From the NCBI GenBank assembly GCA_003223215.1, contig QHYH01000126.1, forward strand, positions 1-43,344: 43,344 nt of DNA. The letters run 5' to 3'. This document shows positions 1 to 7,788 of this stretch, piece after piece. A program made the position numbers and the translations under genes. This stretch comes from Acidobacteriota bacterium. Lineage in GTDB: Bacteria; Acidobacteriota; Terriglobia; Acidiferrales; UBA7541. Positions within the stretch are counted from its first letter, which is position 1; the number at the start of each line of letters is the position of its first letter. A model generated the notes under the pieces. The model was not told the origin of the DNA. It made no database searches and saw nothing but the letters and a program-made list of their open reading frames with translations.

Positions 1-1
1 C

Positions 2-1027
2 GAACAGCCTCGCTACCAGGAGCTCATGCGAGAGCATCACTACCTGGGCCATTTGCCCAAGATTGGAGAAACGCTTTGGTACGTGGCGAGCTGGCGGGAG
101 CAATGGGTCGCGCTGTTGAGCTTTTCGGCCTCGGCACTGAAGTGCGCGGCACGCGATCGCTGGATCGGTTGGAGCTTCCGCCAGCAATATGCCCGCTTGA
201 AGCTGGTGGTCAACAATAGCCGCTTTCTGATTCTTCCCGACTGGCACCTGTTCAATTTGGGGTCCCGCGTTCTCTCTCTCTGTCAAAGGCGTTTGCCGAG
301 GGATTGGGAAGAAGCGTTCGGGCACGGCGTGGTGTTGCTGGAAACCTTTGTCGACCCGCAGCGTCATCGCGGGACGGTGTATCGGGCCGCGAATTGGATC
401 TATGTCGGGAACACCCGAGGATTTCGCCGGACTCGTGTGGGATACACGGCCACACCCGCATCCCCCAAGATGGTCTTTCTCAAACTGCTGCGGGCCGATG
501 CCCGTCGGTTGTTGTGCCGCACGATTCTTTCCCCACCCTATCATCTAGGAGGCTCGAAAATGAAGCTCACTGCCGAGCAGATGCGCTCGCTACCCTGTTT
601 CTTTTCGCAGATTCCCGATCCGCGCCGGACCCAAGGGCGGCGACATCGTTTGTCCACGGTGCTGGGGATAGCCGCCGGGGGCGTACTCTGCGGGATGCGC
701 GGGTACAAGGCCATTGCGGATTGGGCCCAAAGCCTCGGGCAGAAATCGCGGGAGCGCTTCGGTTGCCGTCGCGAACAGGGCCATTATGTGGTGCCCAGCG
801 AGTCCATCCTCCGCAACGTGCTAATCCGCGTCACGCCCGCCGATCTGGATCGCGCCTTGCAATGCTGGAACGAACGCTATGGCGCAGGGGATGAGAGTCT
901 GGCCATCGACGGCAAGACCATGTGCAACGCCCTGGATGAGCAGGGCCAGCAAACTCATGTTATGAGCGTCGTCGGTCATCAGACCAAAACTTGCTACACT
1001 CAAAAAAAGTGGGCACCTTGCCCGTAG
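2..1027 (+). CDS. DruA (DUF4338)-ISAs1 transposase N-terminal part, 5'-partial
   Basis: The frame is open from base 2; an internal ATG lies at 26. The first ~165 residues match the DruA/DUF4338 family (HHYLGH near the start, WIGW, NNSRFLILP, ETFVD, YRAANWIYVGNT). This domain occurs in the Druantia defence protein DruA and also next to or fused with ISAs1 transposases. From the ATG at 560, preceded by a GGAGG Shine-Dalgarno at 551-555 region, the same frame reads the ISAs1 N-terminal domain (IPDPRRTQGRRHRLSTVL) and the first catalytic Asp (AIDGKTM). The transposase may therefore be made both as a fusion and from its own start. The frame ends at TAG 1025-1027, just after the A7 run at 1002-1008; the rest of the transposase continues in the -1 frame. 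Confidence 0.8.
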   Translation, partial: EQPRYQELMREHHYLGHLPKIGETLWYVASWREQWVALLSFSASALKCAARDRWIGWSFRQQYARLKLVVNNSRFLILPDWHLFNLGSRVLSLCQRRLPRDWEEAFGHGVVLLETFVDPQRHRGTVYRAANWIYVGNTRGFRRTRVGYTATPASPKMVFLKLLRADARRLLCRTILSPPYHLGGSKMKLTAEQMRSLPCFFSQIPDPRRTQGRRHRLSTVLGIAAGGVLCGMRGYKAIADWAQSLGQKSRERFGCRREQGHYVVPSESILRNVLIRVTPADLDRALQCWNERYGAGDESLAIDGKTMCNALDEQGQQTHVMSVVGHQTKTCYTQKKWAPCP

Positions 1028-1743
1028 CGGGTAAGGAAAAGGAAGAAGTCAAACGCACCAACGAGATCAAGACCGCCATCCCACTGCTCGAAGCCATCGC
1101 CATTGAGGGCAAGGAGGTCAGTGCCGATGCCCTGCTGACGCAGCGCGAGCTGGCCGACTATTTGGTCACCAAGCGCAAGGCGCATTACCATTTCACCGTC
1201 AAAGGCAATCAGCCGGGAGTTCTGGAAGATCTGAAACTCTATTTTCAAGATCGTGGGGAAGCGCATTTCGTGGAGCATACGCCCCCGGATCACGGACGAG
1301 TGGAAACCCGCAAGATCTGGACCACCACGGAGCTGAACGATTACCTCAACTTTCCTCACGTGGCCCAAGCTTTCGTCATCGAGCGGCACGTCACGAAGAA
1401 AAAGACTGGAGAAAGCACTCTGGACATTGCCTACGGCATCACCAGTCGGACCCCCCAACAAGCCGGCTCGCATCAGGTTCTCAAAGTCAACCGCGGTCAC
1501 TGGGCCATTGAGAACAGTTGTCACTACATCATCGACTGGAACTATGATGAAGACCGCAGTCGCATCCGCACCGGTCACGGCCCGGAAAATATGACCAGGT
1601 TACGCCGTTTCGCCATCAGTGTGATCAAATCCAAAGGCTCAGGAAGTGTGGCGCAGAAAATGCGACAACTCACGCGCAACGTGCGCTTGGTCTTCGACTA
1701 CCTGCGGATGACTGAAAACTCTTGTGCCTCCCACAGCGGCTAG
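991..1743 (+). CDS. ISAs1 transposase C-terminal part, -1 frame
   Basis: This frame supplies the remaining catalytic core: the second acidic motif (SADALLTQRELADYL), the family block HYHFTVKGNQPG, and the C-terminal Glu motif (NRGHWAIEN) followed by EDRSRIRTGHGPENM. It has no convincing start of its own. It joins the upstream ORF smoothly by a one-base backward slip at codons AAA-AAG (1004-1009), after which GTG GGC ACC TTG is read. The total transposase would be about 395 residues from the ATG at 560, which fits the ISAs1 family. The split could instead be a one-base deletion that inactivated the element. Confidence 0.8.
   Translation: MLHSKKVGTLPVAGKEKEEVKRTNEIKTAIPLLEAIAIEGKEVSADALLTQRELADYLVTKRKAHYHFTVKGNQPGVLEDLKLYFQDRGEAHFVEHTPPDHGRVETRKIWTTTELNDYLNFPHVAQAFVIERHVTKKKTGESTLDIAYGITSRTPQQAGSHQVLKVNRGHWAIENSCHYIIDWNYDEDRSRIRTGHGPENMTRLRRFAISVIKSKGSGSVAQKMRQLTRNVRLVFDYLRMTENSCASHSG
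1003..1034 (+). promoter_or_regulatory. Putative programmed -1 ribosomal frameshift signal
   Basis: The heptamer A AAA AAG (1003-1009) lies in the correct zero frame for tandem slippage. Eight bases later is a 7-bp stem, TTGCCCG (1018-1024) with CGGGTAA (1028-1034), closed by a 3-base loop that is exactly the zero-frame TAG stop. Spacing and layout match known -1 frameshift stimulators in other IS families such as IS3 and IS1. That it functions is inference. Confidence 0.6.
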
Positions 1744-2226
1744 GCGTCCTCACCGGACCATTGCAACTTCTTCTTCCCTGACCGCTGGCCGAACGCAGAG
1801 CGAAATTCTGCGATGCTGAAGAGCTGTCTGCGGCTGACGGTACAAATCATCGCAATCCACGCGCCTTGGCGCCCCGAACGCTCCCCAATCGATCATACTG
1901 CGGTCATCCGTTAGAACAAATTTACCGTGGAGCACCACGAGCACCAAGGCTTAAACTGGGGTCACCCATCTACGTACGCGTTTGTCAAATACCAAATACA
2001 TGACGCCATTGCGTTGGACGGCAAGAAATCCGCAAAGTTCAGTGCCGGCCGAAAAGCGAAAACAAAATCTCTGTGGCCAGTCCAGCGAGAAGCAGACCGC
2101 CGAAGATGCGAAGCAACAAAGAGGCTGAAGCGCTGGGGATAGGGCCGGGTGGAGGTTGTGAAGGGAGGGGAGGATCTAGGACACCGGCGCCAGCGTCGTT
2201 TGGGTGATGGGAGTCGAGAAACGCCA
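1744..2226. other. Intergenic, no gene recognised
   Basis: This stretch of about 480 bases lies between the ISAs1 transposase stop and the converging isomerase-like gene. It presumably contains the right end of the insertion sequence, but I see no inverted repeat I can pair because the left end is missing. Short ORFs on both strands have no recognisable motif or ribosome binding site. Confidence 0.5.
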
Positions 2227-3102
2227 CTAAACGTCGCAGAGATCCACGGCTTGGCGAAGAGAAGAGAGCGGATCGCGCGACGGCACAAATTCGTGGGCCA
2301 CATACCCGCGAAAGTTCGTAGCGGCGATGCCGCGCATCACCCCATCCCACTCGACTTCTTGGGTGCCATCGAGTTCGTGTCGCCCGGGAACTCCCCCAGT
2401 ATGGAAGTGCGCGATCCACTCGATATTTTTCTGGATAGTGCTGATCAGATCTCCTTCCATGATCTGCATGTGATAGATGTCATACAACAGCTTGACGCGT
2501 GGCGAGTTGACGGCTTGTACCACTTCGGCGCCCCATGCGGTGCGGTCGCACATATAGTCTTTGTGATTCACCTTGCTGTTGAGGAGTTCCAGGCAGATTG
2601 TGACGCCGTGATCTTCCCCAATTTTTTTCACGCGATTGAGCCCCAAGATGGTATTTTTTGCCCCTTCCTCGTCGGACATGCCGTTGCGGTTTCCGGAAAA
2701 CGTAATAACGTTGGGCACGCCAGCCTTGGCTGCCAGCGGAATGTATTTGCGAAAGCCTTCTTCGATTTTGGCGTGGTTCTCGACGCGGTTCAGTGCGTTC
2801 GCTATATCGCCGCCAGAAGCATAACCCATACTGCAAACCAAGCCGTAGCGCGCGGGTACTTCGTATTCGTCCGGATTGAGGAGGTCCACGGCTTTCAAGC
2901 CAATTTCTGCGCCGTAAGCACACAGCTTGTCGAGGGGAATATCTTTGTAGCACCAGCGGGCCACCGATTGACGGATTCGACCTTTGCGCTGGACTGGAGC
3001 GCTCTGCCGCTCCCCGTTCCCCGAAGACGGAAGCGGAAGGGAAGCTGCCGTGACTCCAGAGAGGGCCGTTTTGATCAGGTCGCGTCGCGAGAGCGTGGAC
3101 AT
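2227..3102 (-). CDS. Hydroxypyruvate isomerase-like TIM-barrel protein, Tat-exported
   Basis: A 291-residue protein of the xylose isomerase-like TIM-barrel superfamily, closest in style to hydroxypyruvate isomerases (Hyi). The N-terminus carries a twin-arginine signal (TLSRRDLIKTAL), so export folded to the periplasm is likely. Barrel features include VITFSGNR, the metal-ligand region ICLELLNSK, KLLYDIYHMQIMEGD, a HFHTGGVPGRHELD segment and the final YVAHEFVPSRD. I chose the start at 3102 because it places the Tat motif at residue 5; the frame stays open further upstream. No strong Shine-Dalgarno is visible. A 42-codon ORF (3203-3075) with a good GAGGAAA site overlaps the start and could be a leader. 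The substrate is unknown; the usual reaction is interconversion of hydroxypyruvate and tartronate semialdehyde. Confidence 0.85.
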   Translation of the reverse strand: MSTLSRRDLIKTALSGVTAASLPLPSSGNGERQSAPVQRKGRIRQSVARWCYKDIPLDKLCAYGAEIGLKAVDLLNPDEYEVPARYGLVCSMGYASGGDIANALNRVENHAKIEEGFRKYIPLAAKAGVPNVITFSGNRNGMSDEEGAKNTILGLNRVKKIGEDHGVTICLELLNSKVNHKDYMCDRTAWGAEVVQAVNSPRVKLLYDIYHMQIMEGDLISTIQKNIEWIAHFHTGGVPGRHELDGTQEVEWDGVMRGIAATNFRGYVAHEFVPSRDPLSSLRQAVDLCDV

Positions 3103-3653
3103 GGCGTCACGCCGAGTGTATCGAAACTGAGGGTAGGTTTGGCAACCCAAATTATTCTTTCTTTGTATTCTTTTGAAAAGGGTCGTTCCTTCGGCCTCTT
3201 CATGGCGCTTTCCTCGTGATACAGGGCTAGAGAGAATGCGGACGAATGCGGTCTCCGTGAAGGGGCACGTTGCCCACACACCGCTTGCATGGCGAGCGAC
3301 TCATTGCTGGTGGTAGGATGCTCAAAACTCGCGCCTTCGTGACCGCTGGGTTCCGTGAGCCTTTGTTGGTCGGGAGCCTCGCCATCCAGCGCGCCAGGAG
3401 GCAGGATTTCGCCCTCTTCAATCGGATTGTCGTCGGCATTATCGCATTATGTGACGGGACTTGACGGGTTTCCCTCAGCCTTGGCTTATCATGGCCATGG
3501 GAATGCCAAAGCTTTAGAACATACATGTTTTCGGAAACTTATTTCATTCAACAGGGCCGCATTGTGCGTAAGGTTATGGCGGCATCGACTGGATGAACGA
3601 AGCTCGTGCGCACGCGGCTCCCCCGCAAATAAGCCTGCGTGAAGGCCGAAGCC
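3103..3653. other. Intergenic, promoter region only
   Basis: About 550 bases separate the start of the isomerase-like gene (minus strand) from the stop of the next minus-strand gene. It must hold the promoter of the isomerase-like gene. No ORF here has recognisable motifs, and I see no repeat or RNA gene. Confidence 0.5.
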
Positions 3654-4154
3654 CTACTGCTTGGTGAGAAGCTTGAACCCGGTGCTTGTGTCCGGCTCTT
3701 CCACGAATACTTGGGTATTCAACTGTTCGAAAAGGTCTTCCACCGGCTGCAGCACTCCATACCCATACCGGAACCCATTGGCTGCCAGACGGGAGGCGTG
3801 TTGGCTGTCCATGAAGGCATCCATATTCTTGTCTTTCGTCAGCAATACAATTGAGTCTTGGTCCCAAGCCTTGTGGCCCGGAGTTACGATTCCCGCGTTT
3901 GAGATGAGGTGATAGTCGAGAACTGCACCCTGGCGTTTAGCTTCGGCTCGGACGCGCATCCAGTGGTCGTCCAAGTACTGCATCGCCACGGCGAAATTTT
4001 CAGGCTGCACTTTAATGAATTCCAACGCCCAAATTGGCTTCTCTCCATCGGCGCGCATATAACCGGAGAACGGAATATCGGGACTTTGTGCGTCTCCACC
4101 GACAACGAGGAAAAGAGAGCAGAGAAAGAGACCTACGAGTATTCGTCCGTTCAT
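3654..4154 (-). CDS. Small secreted protein, dimeric alpha/beta barrel-like
   Basis: A 166-residue protein with a clear signal peptide (NGRILVGLFLCSLFLVVGG) and a GGAGGT Shine-Dalgarno five bases before the ATG at 4154, which fixes the start. The mature part (WALEFIKVQPENFAVAMQYL, then VRAEAKRQGAVLDYHLIS) has the look of a ferredoxin-like/dimeric alpha-beta barrel protein as seen in many Acidobacteriota secreted hypotheticals. No catalytic residue is evident. It lies directly downstream of, and in the same direction as, the 74-codon gene ending at 4184, with a 29-base gap; the two probably form one unit. The function is not known. Confidence 0.7.
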   Translation of the reverse strand: MNGRILVGLFLCSLFLVVGGDAQSPDIPFSGYMRADGEKPIWALEFIKVQPENFAVAMQYLDDHWMRVRAEAKRQGAVLDYHLISNAGIVTPGHKAWDQDSIVLLTKDKNMDAFMDSQHASRLAANGFRYGYGVLQPVEDLFEQLNTQVFVEEPDTSTGFKLLTKQ

Positions 4155-4183
4155 GGTTTTACCTCCGCATCTGAAAAACGAGT

Positions 4184-4408
4184 TTAGCGAGGTCCGTTCC
4201 ACGGTTCAAAGAGATGATTCATGGTCTCCTGGTGAGTACCTGTCTTGCCTCCCTCTCCGTTGTCGTCTTCATCAGGCACGGTGAATTCAATTCTTGTCTG
4301 GTTCATGACGTGCATGAGGTCTTCGATTTCTTTTGGGTTCATTGGACTGCCGAATGATGCGCCCGCCATCATCGCTAACATAAGCACTTTTAGCCATTTG
4401 CGCTTCAT
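4184..4408 (-). CDS. Small secreted hypothetical protein (74 aa)
   Basis: The start at ATG 4408 has a GGAGGG Shine-Dalgarno seven bases upstream. The N-terminus is a typical signal peptide (KRKWLKVLMLAMMAGASFG). The mature part is only about 50 residues, acidic, with a DEDDNGEGGKTGTH segment and EIEDLMHVMNQ, and no Cys. It precedes the alpha/beta barrel-like gene in the same direction and is probably co-transcribed. The family is not recognised; the product could be a periplasmic partner of its neighbour. Confidence 0.65.
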   Translation of the reverse strand: MKRKWLKVLMLAMMAGASFGSPMNPKEIEDLMHVMNQTRIEFTVPDEDDNGEGGKTGTHQETMNHLFEPWNGPR

Positions 4409-4436
4409 GGACACGCCCTCCGGCCCAGATGTGGAA

Positions 4437-4778
4437 TCACCCGAATCTGCTAGCGAGTGCACCTCGCCGCTGCGAGTACAGAGTTGTGTGCGTCAAGGCC
4501 GCCGAACGGCGGCTGCCGATGGGTTTACTGTTCTGGAGGAGGTCGCGGCGAAAAAACAGGAAGCTATTTAAGCCTTGCTGGGCATGATTTTGCTCGTCTA
4601 GGTGGGGCGCTGCAGCAACAGCCAAAATCGCAATCAAAAGGCACAAAATAACGAGGATGACGTACGGGTGGATAGCGCCGTTCTCTGTCAATGCCAGAAG
4701 CAACACCAGTAGGACGCAGAACAAAGCAGCGAGACGCCGAACGGGGGAGGCCCCACGCATGCCTAAATCGCCTGACAT
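4437..4778 (-). CDS. Hypothetical two-helix membrane protein
   Basis: An ORF of 113 codons with two adjacent hydrophobic segments (LAALFCVLLVLLLAL and YVILVILCLLIAILAVAAA) and a polar, basic C-terminal tail. A second possible start is the ATG at 4760, and neither start has a strong ribosome binding site. It reads in the same direction as the two secreted-protein genes downstream and is separated from them by 28 bases. It may be a real small inner-membrane protein, but no family is recognised. Confidence 0.4.
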   Translation of the reverse strand: MSGDLGMRGASPVRRLAALFCVLLVLLLALTENGAIHPYVILVILCLLIAILAVAAAPHLDEQNHAQQGLNSFLFFRRDLLQNSKPIGSRRSAALTHTTLYSQRRGALASRFG

Positions 4779-4876
4779 ACTTGCGGTCGCGCATGGACAA
4801 CCCGGAGCAATTGGCGTATCTGACGACCCAAGGCCGAGGCATGGAAACAGACATTCCCCACGAGTGAATTGACCTC

Positions 4877-5143
4877 GTGAAAAACAATTTGACGGATGCT
4901 TTCCGCAAGCAAGATTCCGAGGGCTACTACACTCTCGACCTGGCCGTGATGCTCGCTCAGGGGCGCGGAAGTTGCGTGGGCAGCGTTTTACGAGTTGTTC
5001 AGCGAAGGTCTGCCATGATCGCCGTCACGCCGAGTGGACTCCGCTTCGGCGCGACTGGTGAGATATATGAGGCCGAAATCACGCGGCTGGACAAAAACGC
5101 TTACATCTTCCACGGCGGTACTCAATTCAAAAAGGCAGTCTAG
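4877..5143 (+). CDS. Hypothetical small protein (88 aa), GTG start
   Basis: A soluble, mixed-composition ORF starting with GTG at 4877 and containing GYYTLDLAVMLAQGRGS and FGATGEIYEAEITRLDKN. No Shine-Dalgarno stands out and no family is recognised. It could be a real short gene, since the rho-independent terminator at 5458 lies downstream on the same strand, but the 315-base gap weakens that link. Confidence 0.3.
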   Translation: MKNNLTDAFRKQDSEGYYTLDLAVMLAQGRGSCVGSVLRVVQRRSAMIAVTPSGLRFGATGEIYEAEITRLDKNAYIFHGGTQFKKAV

Positions 5144-5677
5144 AAGCAGCGAAGGAACGCGGAACGCAACGGGGAGGTCGAATGGTCCGGCAAATCGAAG
5201 AGTTGCGTGACGCGGTTCGCGCCCGCGCCGCGATTGATTTGGCAGGAGATCGCAATCAACGAAAGCGTGAAACGCGAAGGCTTGAGCCGCTGTCGCGCCG
5301 CCCATGATTTTGGTCCGTGGATATCCCGCAGAACCAATGTCAGCAAAATTCCCACACCAGTTTTTGTCAGCGGCTGACAGACACGATGGGGGCATAGCCG
5401 TAGACTTTCCAATGCCGCTGGCATAGCGGAGATTTGTGAAGACGACTCACCAGGCGCGGGGAGTCAGCGAGCCTCCTTGCACATCGCTGGCTCCCCTGAT
5501 TTTTTGAACAGCGATTCGATTTAAGTTTCTAAGCTCCCGCCGCCTTTCCGGCTGCGCCAATCTGTTGCAGGAGCGTGAGTTGAGTCGCGACAGAAACTAA
5601 ACAGAAACTAGACTAGGCTAGACCTCAATTCAGCTTAGGTGTAGCCTTTGCCGTTGTTCCCCCGCGGAGGAGCCCAC
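5144..5677. other. Intergenic with a terminator; possible small RNA
   Basis: About 530 bases without a supported gene. The only clear element is the plus-strand rho-independent terminator at 5458-5505, which lies more than 300 bases from any plus-strand coding stop. It may end a small RNA or the untranslated 3' part of the preceding short ORF. No promoter could be assigned with confidence. Confidence 0.4.
5458..5505 (+). terminator. Rho-independent terminator
   Basis: A 13-base stem, GGGGAGTCAGCGA (5458-5470) with TCGCTGGCTCCCC (5484-5496), pairs throughout with one T-G wobble. It has a 13-base loop and is followed by TGA and six Ts (5500-5505). The T tract is only on the plus-strand transcript, so it stops plus-strand transcription. 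Confidence 0.8.
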
Positions 5678-6232
5678 ATGAGCTGCCATCGATCAGCACT
5701 GATACTGGCATTTTCGGTCTGTTTCGGCTCCGGTTGCCAGCGAGAAACAGCGGATACGCGCGCTCAGGACGAGCGTGCCATTCGCGAGGCGGATGCCGCG
5801 ACACTGAAAGCAGCGCAAGCAAAGGATGTTGACGGTGCAGTCGCCAACTATGCGGAGGATGGCTCCTGGCTTCCGCCCAATGCCCCGATGGTAAATGGCA
5901 AAGCCGCGATCCGGGCGGGCTGGGAGAAGCTGATCGGCAGCCCGGGCTTCAATATCAATTGGCAGATCGACAAATTGGAAGTCGGGCGGGCAGGTGATCT
6001 TGCGTATACAATCTATACCTACCAGCTGGCTCTTGAGGGTCCCAACGGCCAGCCGATCGCCGACCACGGCAAGGATATGGCGGTTTGGAAGAAGCGGTCG
6101 GACGGCAGTTGGAAGATGATAGCGGACACTTTTAATTCAGATCTCCCGTCAGTAGCTCCAGCGAAGACTCCTGAGACCAAGCGCGGCGCTACCAAACACC
6201 ATCCGCACAAGAAACATCGGAAGACCAGATAG
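5678..6232 (+). CDS. DUF4440/SnoaL-like lipoprotein
   Basis: A 184-residue protein with a lipoprotein-type signal (ALILAFSVCFGSGC, Cys at residue 20). It is followed by a SnoaL/DUF4440 alpha+beta barrel domain: DERAIREADAATLKAAQAKD, a YAEDGSWLPPNAPMVNGKAA block, and the closing VWKKRSDGSWKMIADTFNSD. The ATG at 5678 has a GCGGAGGA ribosome binding site seven bases upstream. Known members of this superfamily are isomerase-, hydrolase- or ketosteroid-isomerase-like with varied ligands, so no reaction can be assigned. The C-terminal ~30 residues are a basic Lys/His/Arg-rich tail (KHHPHKKHRKTR), unusual for the family and possibly an envelope or nucleic-acid-binding extension. Confidence 0.8.
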   Translation: MSCHRSALILAFSVCFGSGCQRETADTRAQDERAIREADAATLKAAQAKDVDGAVANYAEDGSWLPPNAPMVNGKAAIRAGWEKLIGSPGFNINWQIDKLEVGRAGDLAYTIYTYQLALEGPNGQPIADHGKDMAVWKKRSDGSWKMIADTFNSDLPSVAPAKTPETKRGATKHHPHKKHRKTR

Positions 6233-6306
6233 CTTGATCCCTGCAAAAGACGGGAAAATCTTATCCCGCTCTGAGGAACTGCACCGAGCCATAAGGGAGC
6301 CTGGTC

Positions 6307-6684
6307 TCAGATCCGTGGAAGCGGGGAAAAATCGGTCAGCGTCAAGAAGGTCGAATCAATTTTCTCGACCAGTTTGCCATGTTCTTCGGACTTGGCTTTC
6401 ACGGTCTTCCATTCCAGATCGTCCTGGAAGGCTTGCCAGTTCGCGGCCGCCGCCTCGCGGCTCGGATGCTCTAGAATGTAAAAGAACGTGCTGCTTTTCA
6501 CGGGCTCGTCCAGTGCCGTCCAGTAGCCAACACTCTTCATACCATGTTTTGCAAAGAGCTTATCCGTATAGGTATAGTCTCGGAAGCGGGCCATTGGAAG
6601 CCCTTTCTGACGAAGGTGCAGTGTCGCCAATGTAATTCCGCCGAGCGCCGCAACCGCAATGAGCACAGCTGCCATTGTCAACAT
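6307..6684 (-). CDS. NIPSNAP-like protein with N-terminal membrane anchor
   Basis: A 125-residue protein. The N-terminus is a hydrophobic helix (LTMAAVLIAVAALGGITLAT). The rest matches the NIPSNAP ferredoxin-like domain: YTDKLFAKHGMKSVGYWTAL, FFYILEHPSREAAAANW and QAFQDDLEWKTVKAKSEEHG. The start at 6684 is supported by a GGAG seven bases upstream. NIPSNAP domains are dimeric alpha/beta barrels without a well-defined enzymatic role in bacteria. The gene converges with the DUF4440 lipoprotein gene. Confidence 0.75.
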   Translation of the reverse strand: MLTMAAVLIAVAALGGITLATLHLRQKGLPMARFRDYTYTDKLFAKHGMKSVGYWTALDEPVKSSTFFYILEHPSREAAAANWQAFQDDLEWKTVKAKSEEHGKLVEKIDSTFLTLTDFSPLPRI

Positions 6685-6812
6685 CGATGTTCTCCTCGCC
6701 TGTCTGCGGTACTCCAGAATCGTACTTTCCAGGCCGCTTTCTCTTAGGCTAGTCGGTTACGTTCCTAACCAGCAGCCGCTTAATCAAAGGCTGCTAACGT
6801 CGTTGCTATGCG

Positions 6813-7773
6813 CTACAGCGACTTCAGATATTCGACCAGGTCGTGCACCTGCTGGTCGGTGAGACCGAGTCCGAGGAAGCTATTATAGTGCTGGATCACA
6901 TCGTTGAGCGTTGCAAAACGTCCATCGTGGTAGAAGCCCCCGTTCGTGTGTCCCCACAGTCCCTTTAAGGGAGACGTACGGTACATGTGCGTCGGCGGGC
7001 GGTCAGCCTGGAAGGAATCCACGCCAATCTCGCTCGGCGCATGAACATTGTTTCCGGGTTCCGTATAGAGCGGAGGTATGCGGCAGGTCGAGCATTTTCC
7101 TTGGCCGTTGAAGATTTCTTTGCCACGAGCCGCTGCGTCTTCATCGAAGCTGCCGGCTGGTGGCTTCGGTGCGGGGATCGCCAACTGGTAGAAGTGCAGA
7201 GCAGGCAGCTTCGAAGTAACCAGGTCCGGCACACCTCGCGTGTTGTATGACCCATCTTTTGCAGCGAGCGGATACTGCGTGGGATCACTGAGTCTGGCGT
7301 CGAAGAAGGTGCCGGAACCATGCATCTGAGTCACCCCAACATAAGCATTCCAGTAAGGCACGGAGCCAAAGCCGGTCCACGTATGCAAGTTGACACCGGC
7401 CAGCCCGAACGCCGGCGGGATCAGCGTGCAGGCCCGTTTCCCGTCTGGGCGCAGGGCCTTTTCCATCTTTATTCAGTTCTGCGTCATAGCAACCCGGACC
7501 CCAGGTCGCCAGTACCGACTTCACCGTGTTGGCATCCACGCCGAGCAAATCTGTGAACGGCGTCAAATTGGGAGCGAGGGACACAACAGCTCCGACGTTC
7601 AAGTCTCGATTTGGCCATCCGTCAAGACGCTGCCCAATGCCGGGTGCCAGCGAGTTATCCACCGTCGAATGGCAAAAGGCGCATTGAATTCCCACACTCC
7701 GCAAGGTTCCCTGAACATTGAAGAAGCCGGTCACTCCCACGACTGAGTTCAACTTGAGCAGCGCAAGTGTCAT
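6813..7773 (-). pseudogene. Di-haem cytochrome c peroxidase-like, frameshifted and truncated
   Basis: Two frames together encode a cytochrome c/MauG-like protein. The first part (7773 to ~7465) has the haem motif CAFCHS and PNLTPFTDLLGV. The second (from ~7466 to 6813) has HTWTGFGSVPYWNAYVGV, a C-terminal YHDGRFATLNDVIQHYN and QVHDLVEYLKSL. The break is at a GGAAAAGG run near 7459-7466. The second haem site reads CSTCR instead of CxxCH, so the axial His is replaced by Arg. The usual N-terminal region with signal peptide is absent: the 5' end abuts the stop of the truncated Crp-like gene. Bases just upstream, in a third frame, read residues resembling the family (QVNTLAVDD), which suggests more indels. 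Three independent defects make this a pseudogene. Confidence 0.8.
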
Positions 7774-7788
7774 CCACCGCCAGCGTGT

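Larger units (their letters stand above)
1..1743 (+). mobile_element. ISAs1-family insertion sequence, left end outside window
   Basis: The element contains a DruA-domain/transposase ORF and its -1 frame continuation. The left terminus and left inverted repeat lie before the window, because the reading frame is open to base 2. I could not identify the right inverted repeat after the transposase stop, so the true right border is somewhere after 1743. The transposase assignment rests on the ISAs1 N-terminal associated domain and the three catalytic acidic motifs. Confidence 0.8.

Noticed and set aside
1000-1578. 192-codon minus-strand ORF over the transposase
   Set aside because: Mirror of the conserved transposase catalytic region.
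2149-3219. 356-codon plus-strand ORF
   Set aside because: Antisense to the Tat-exported isomerase-like gene, which has clear TIM-barrel and signal motifs; this frame has none.
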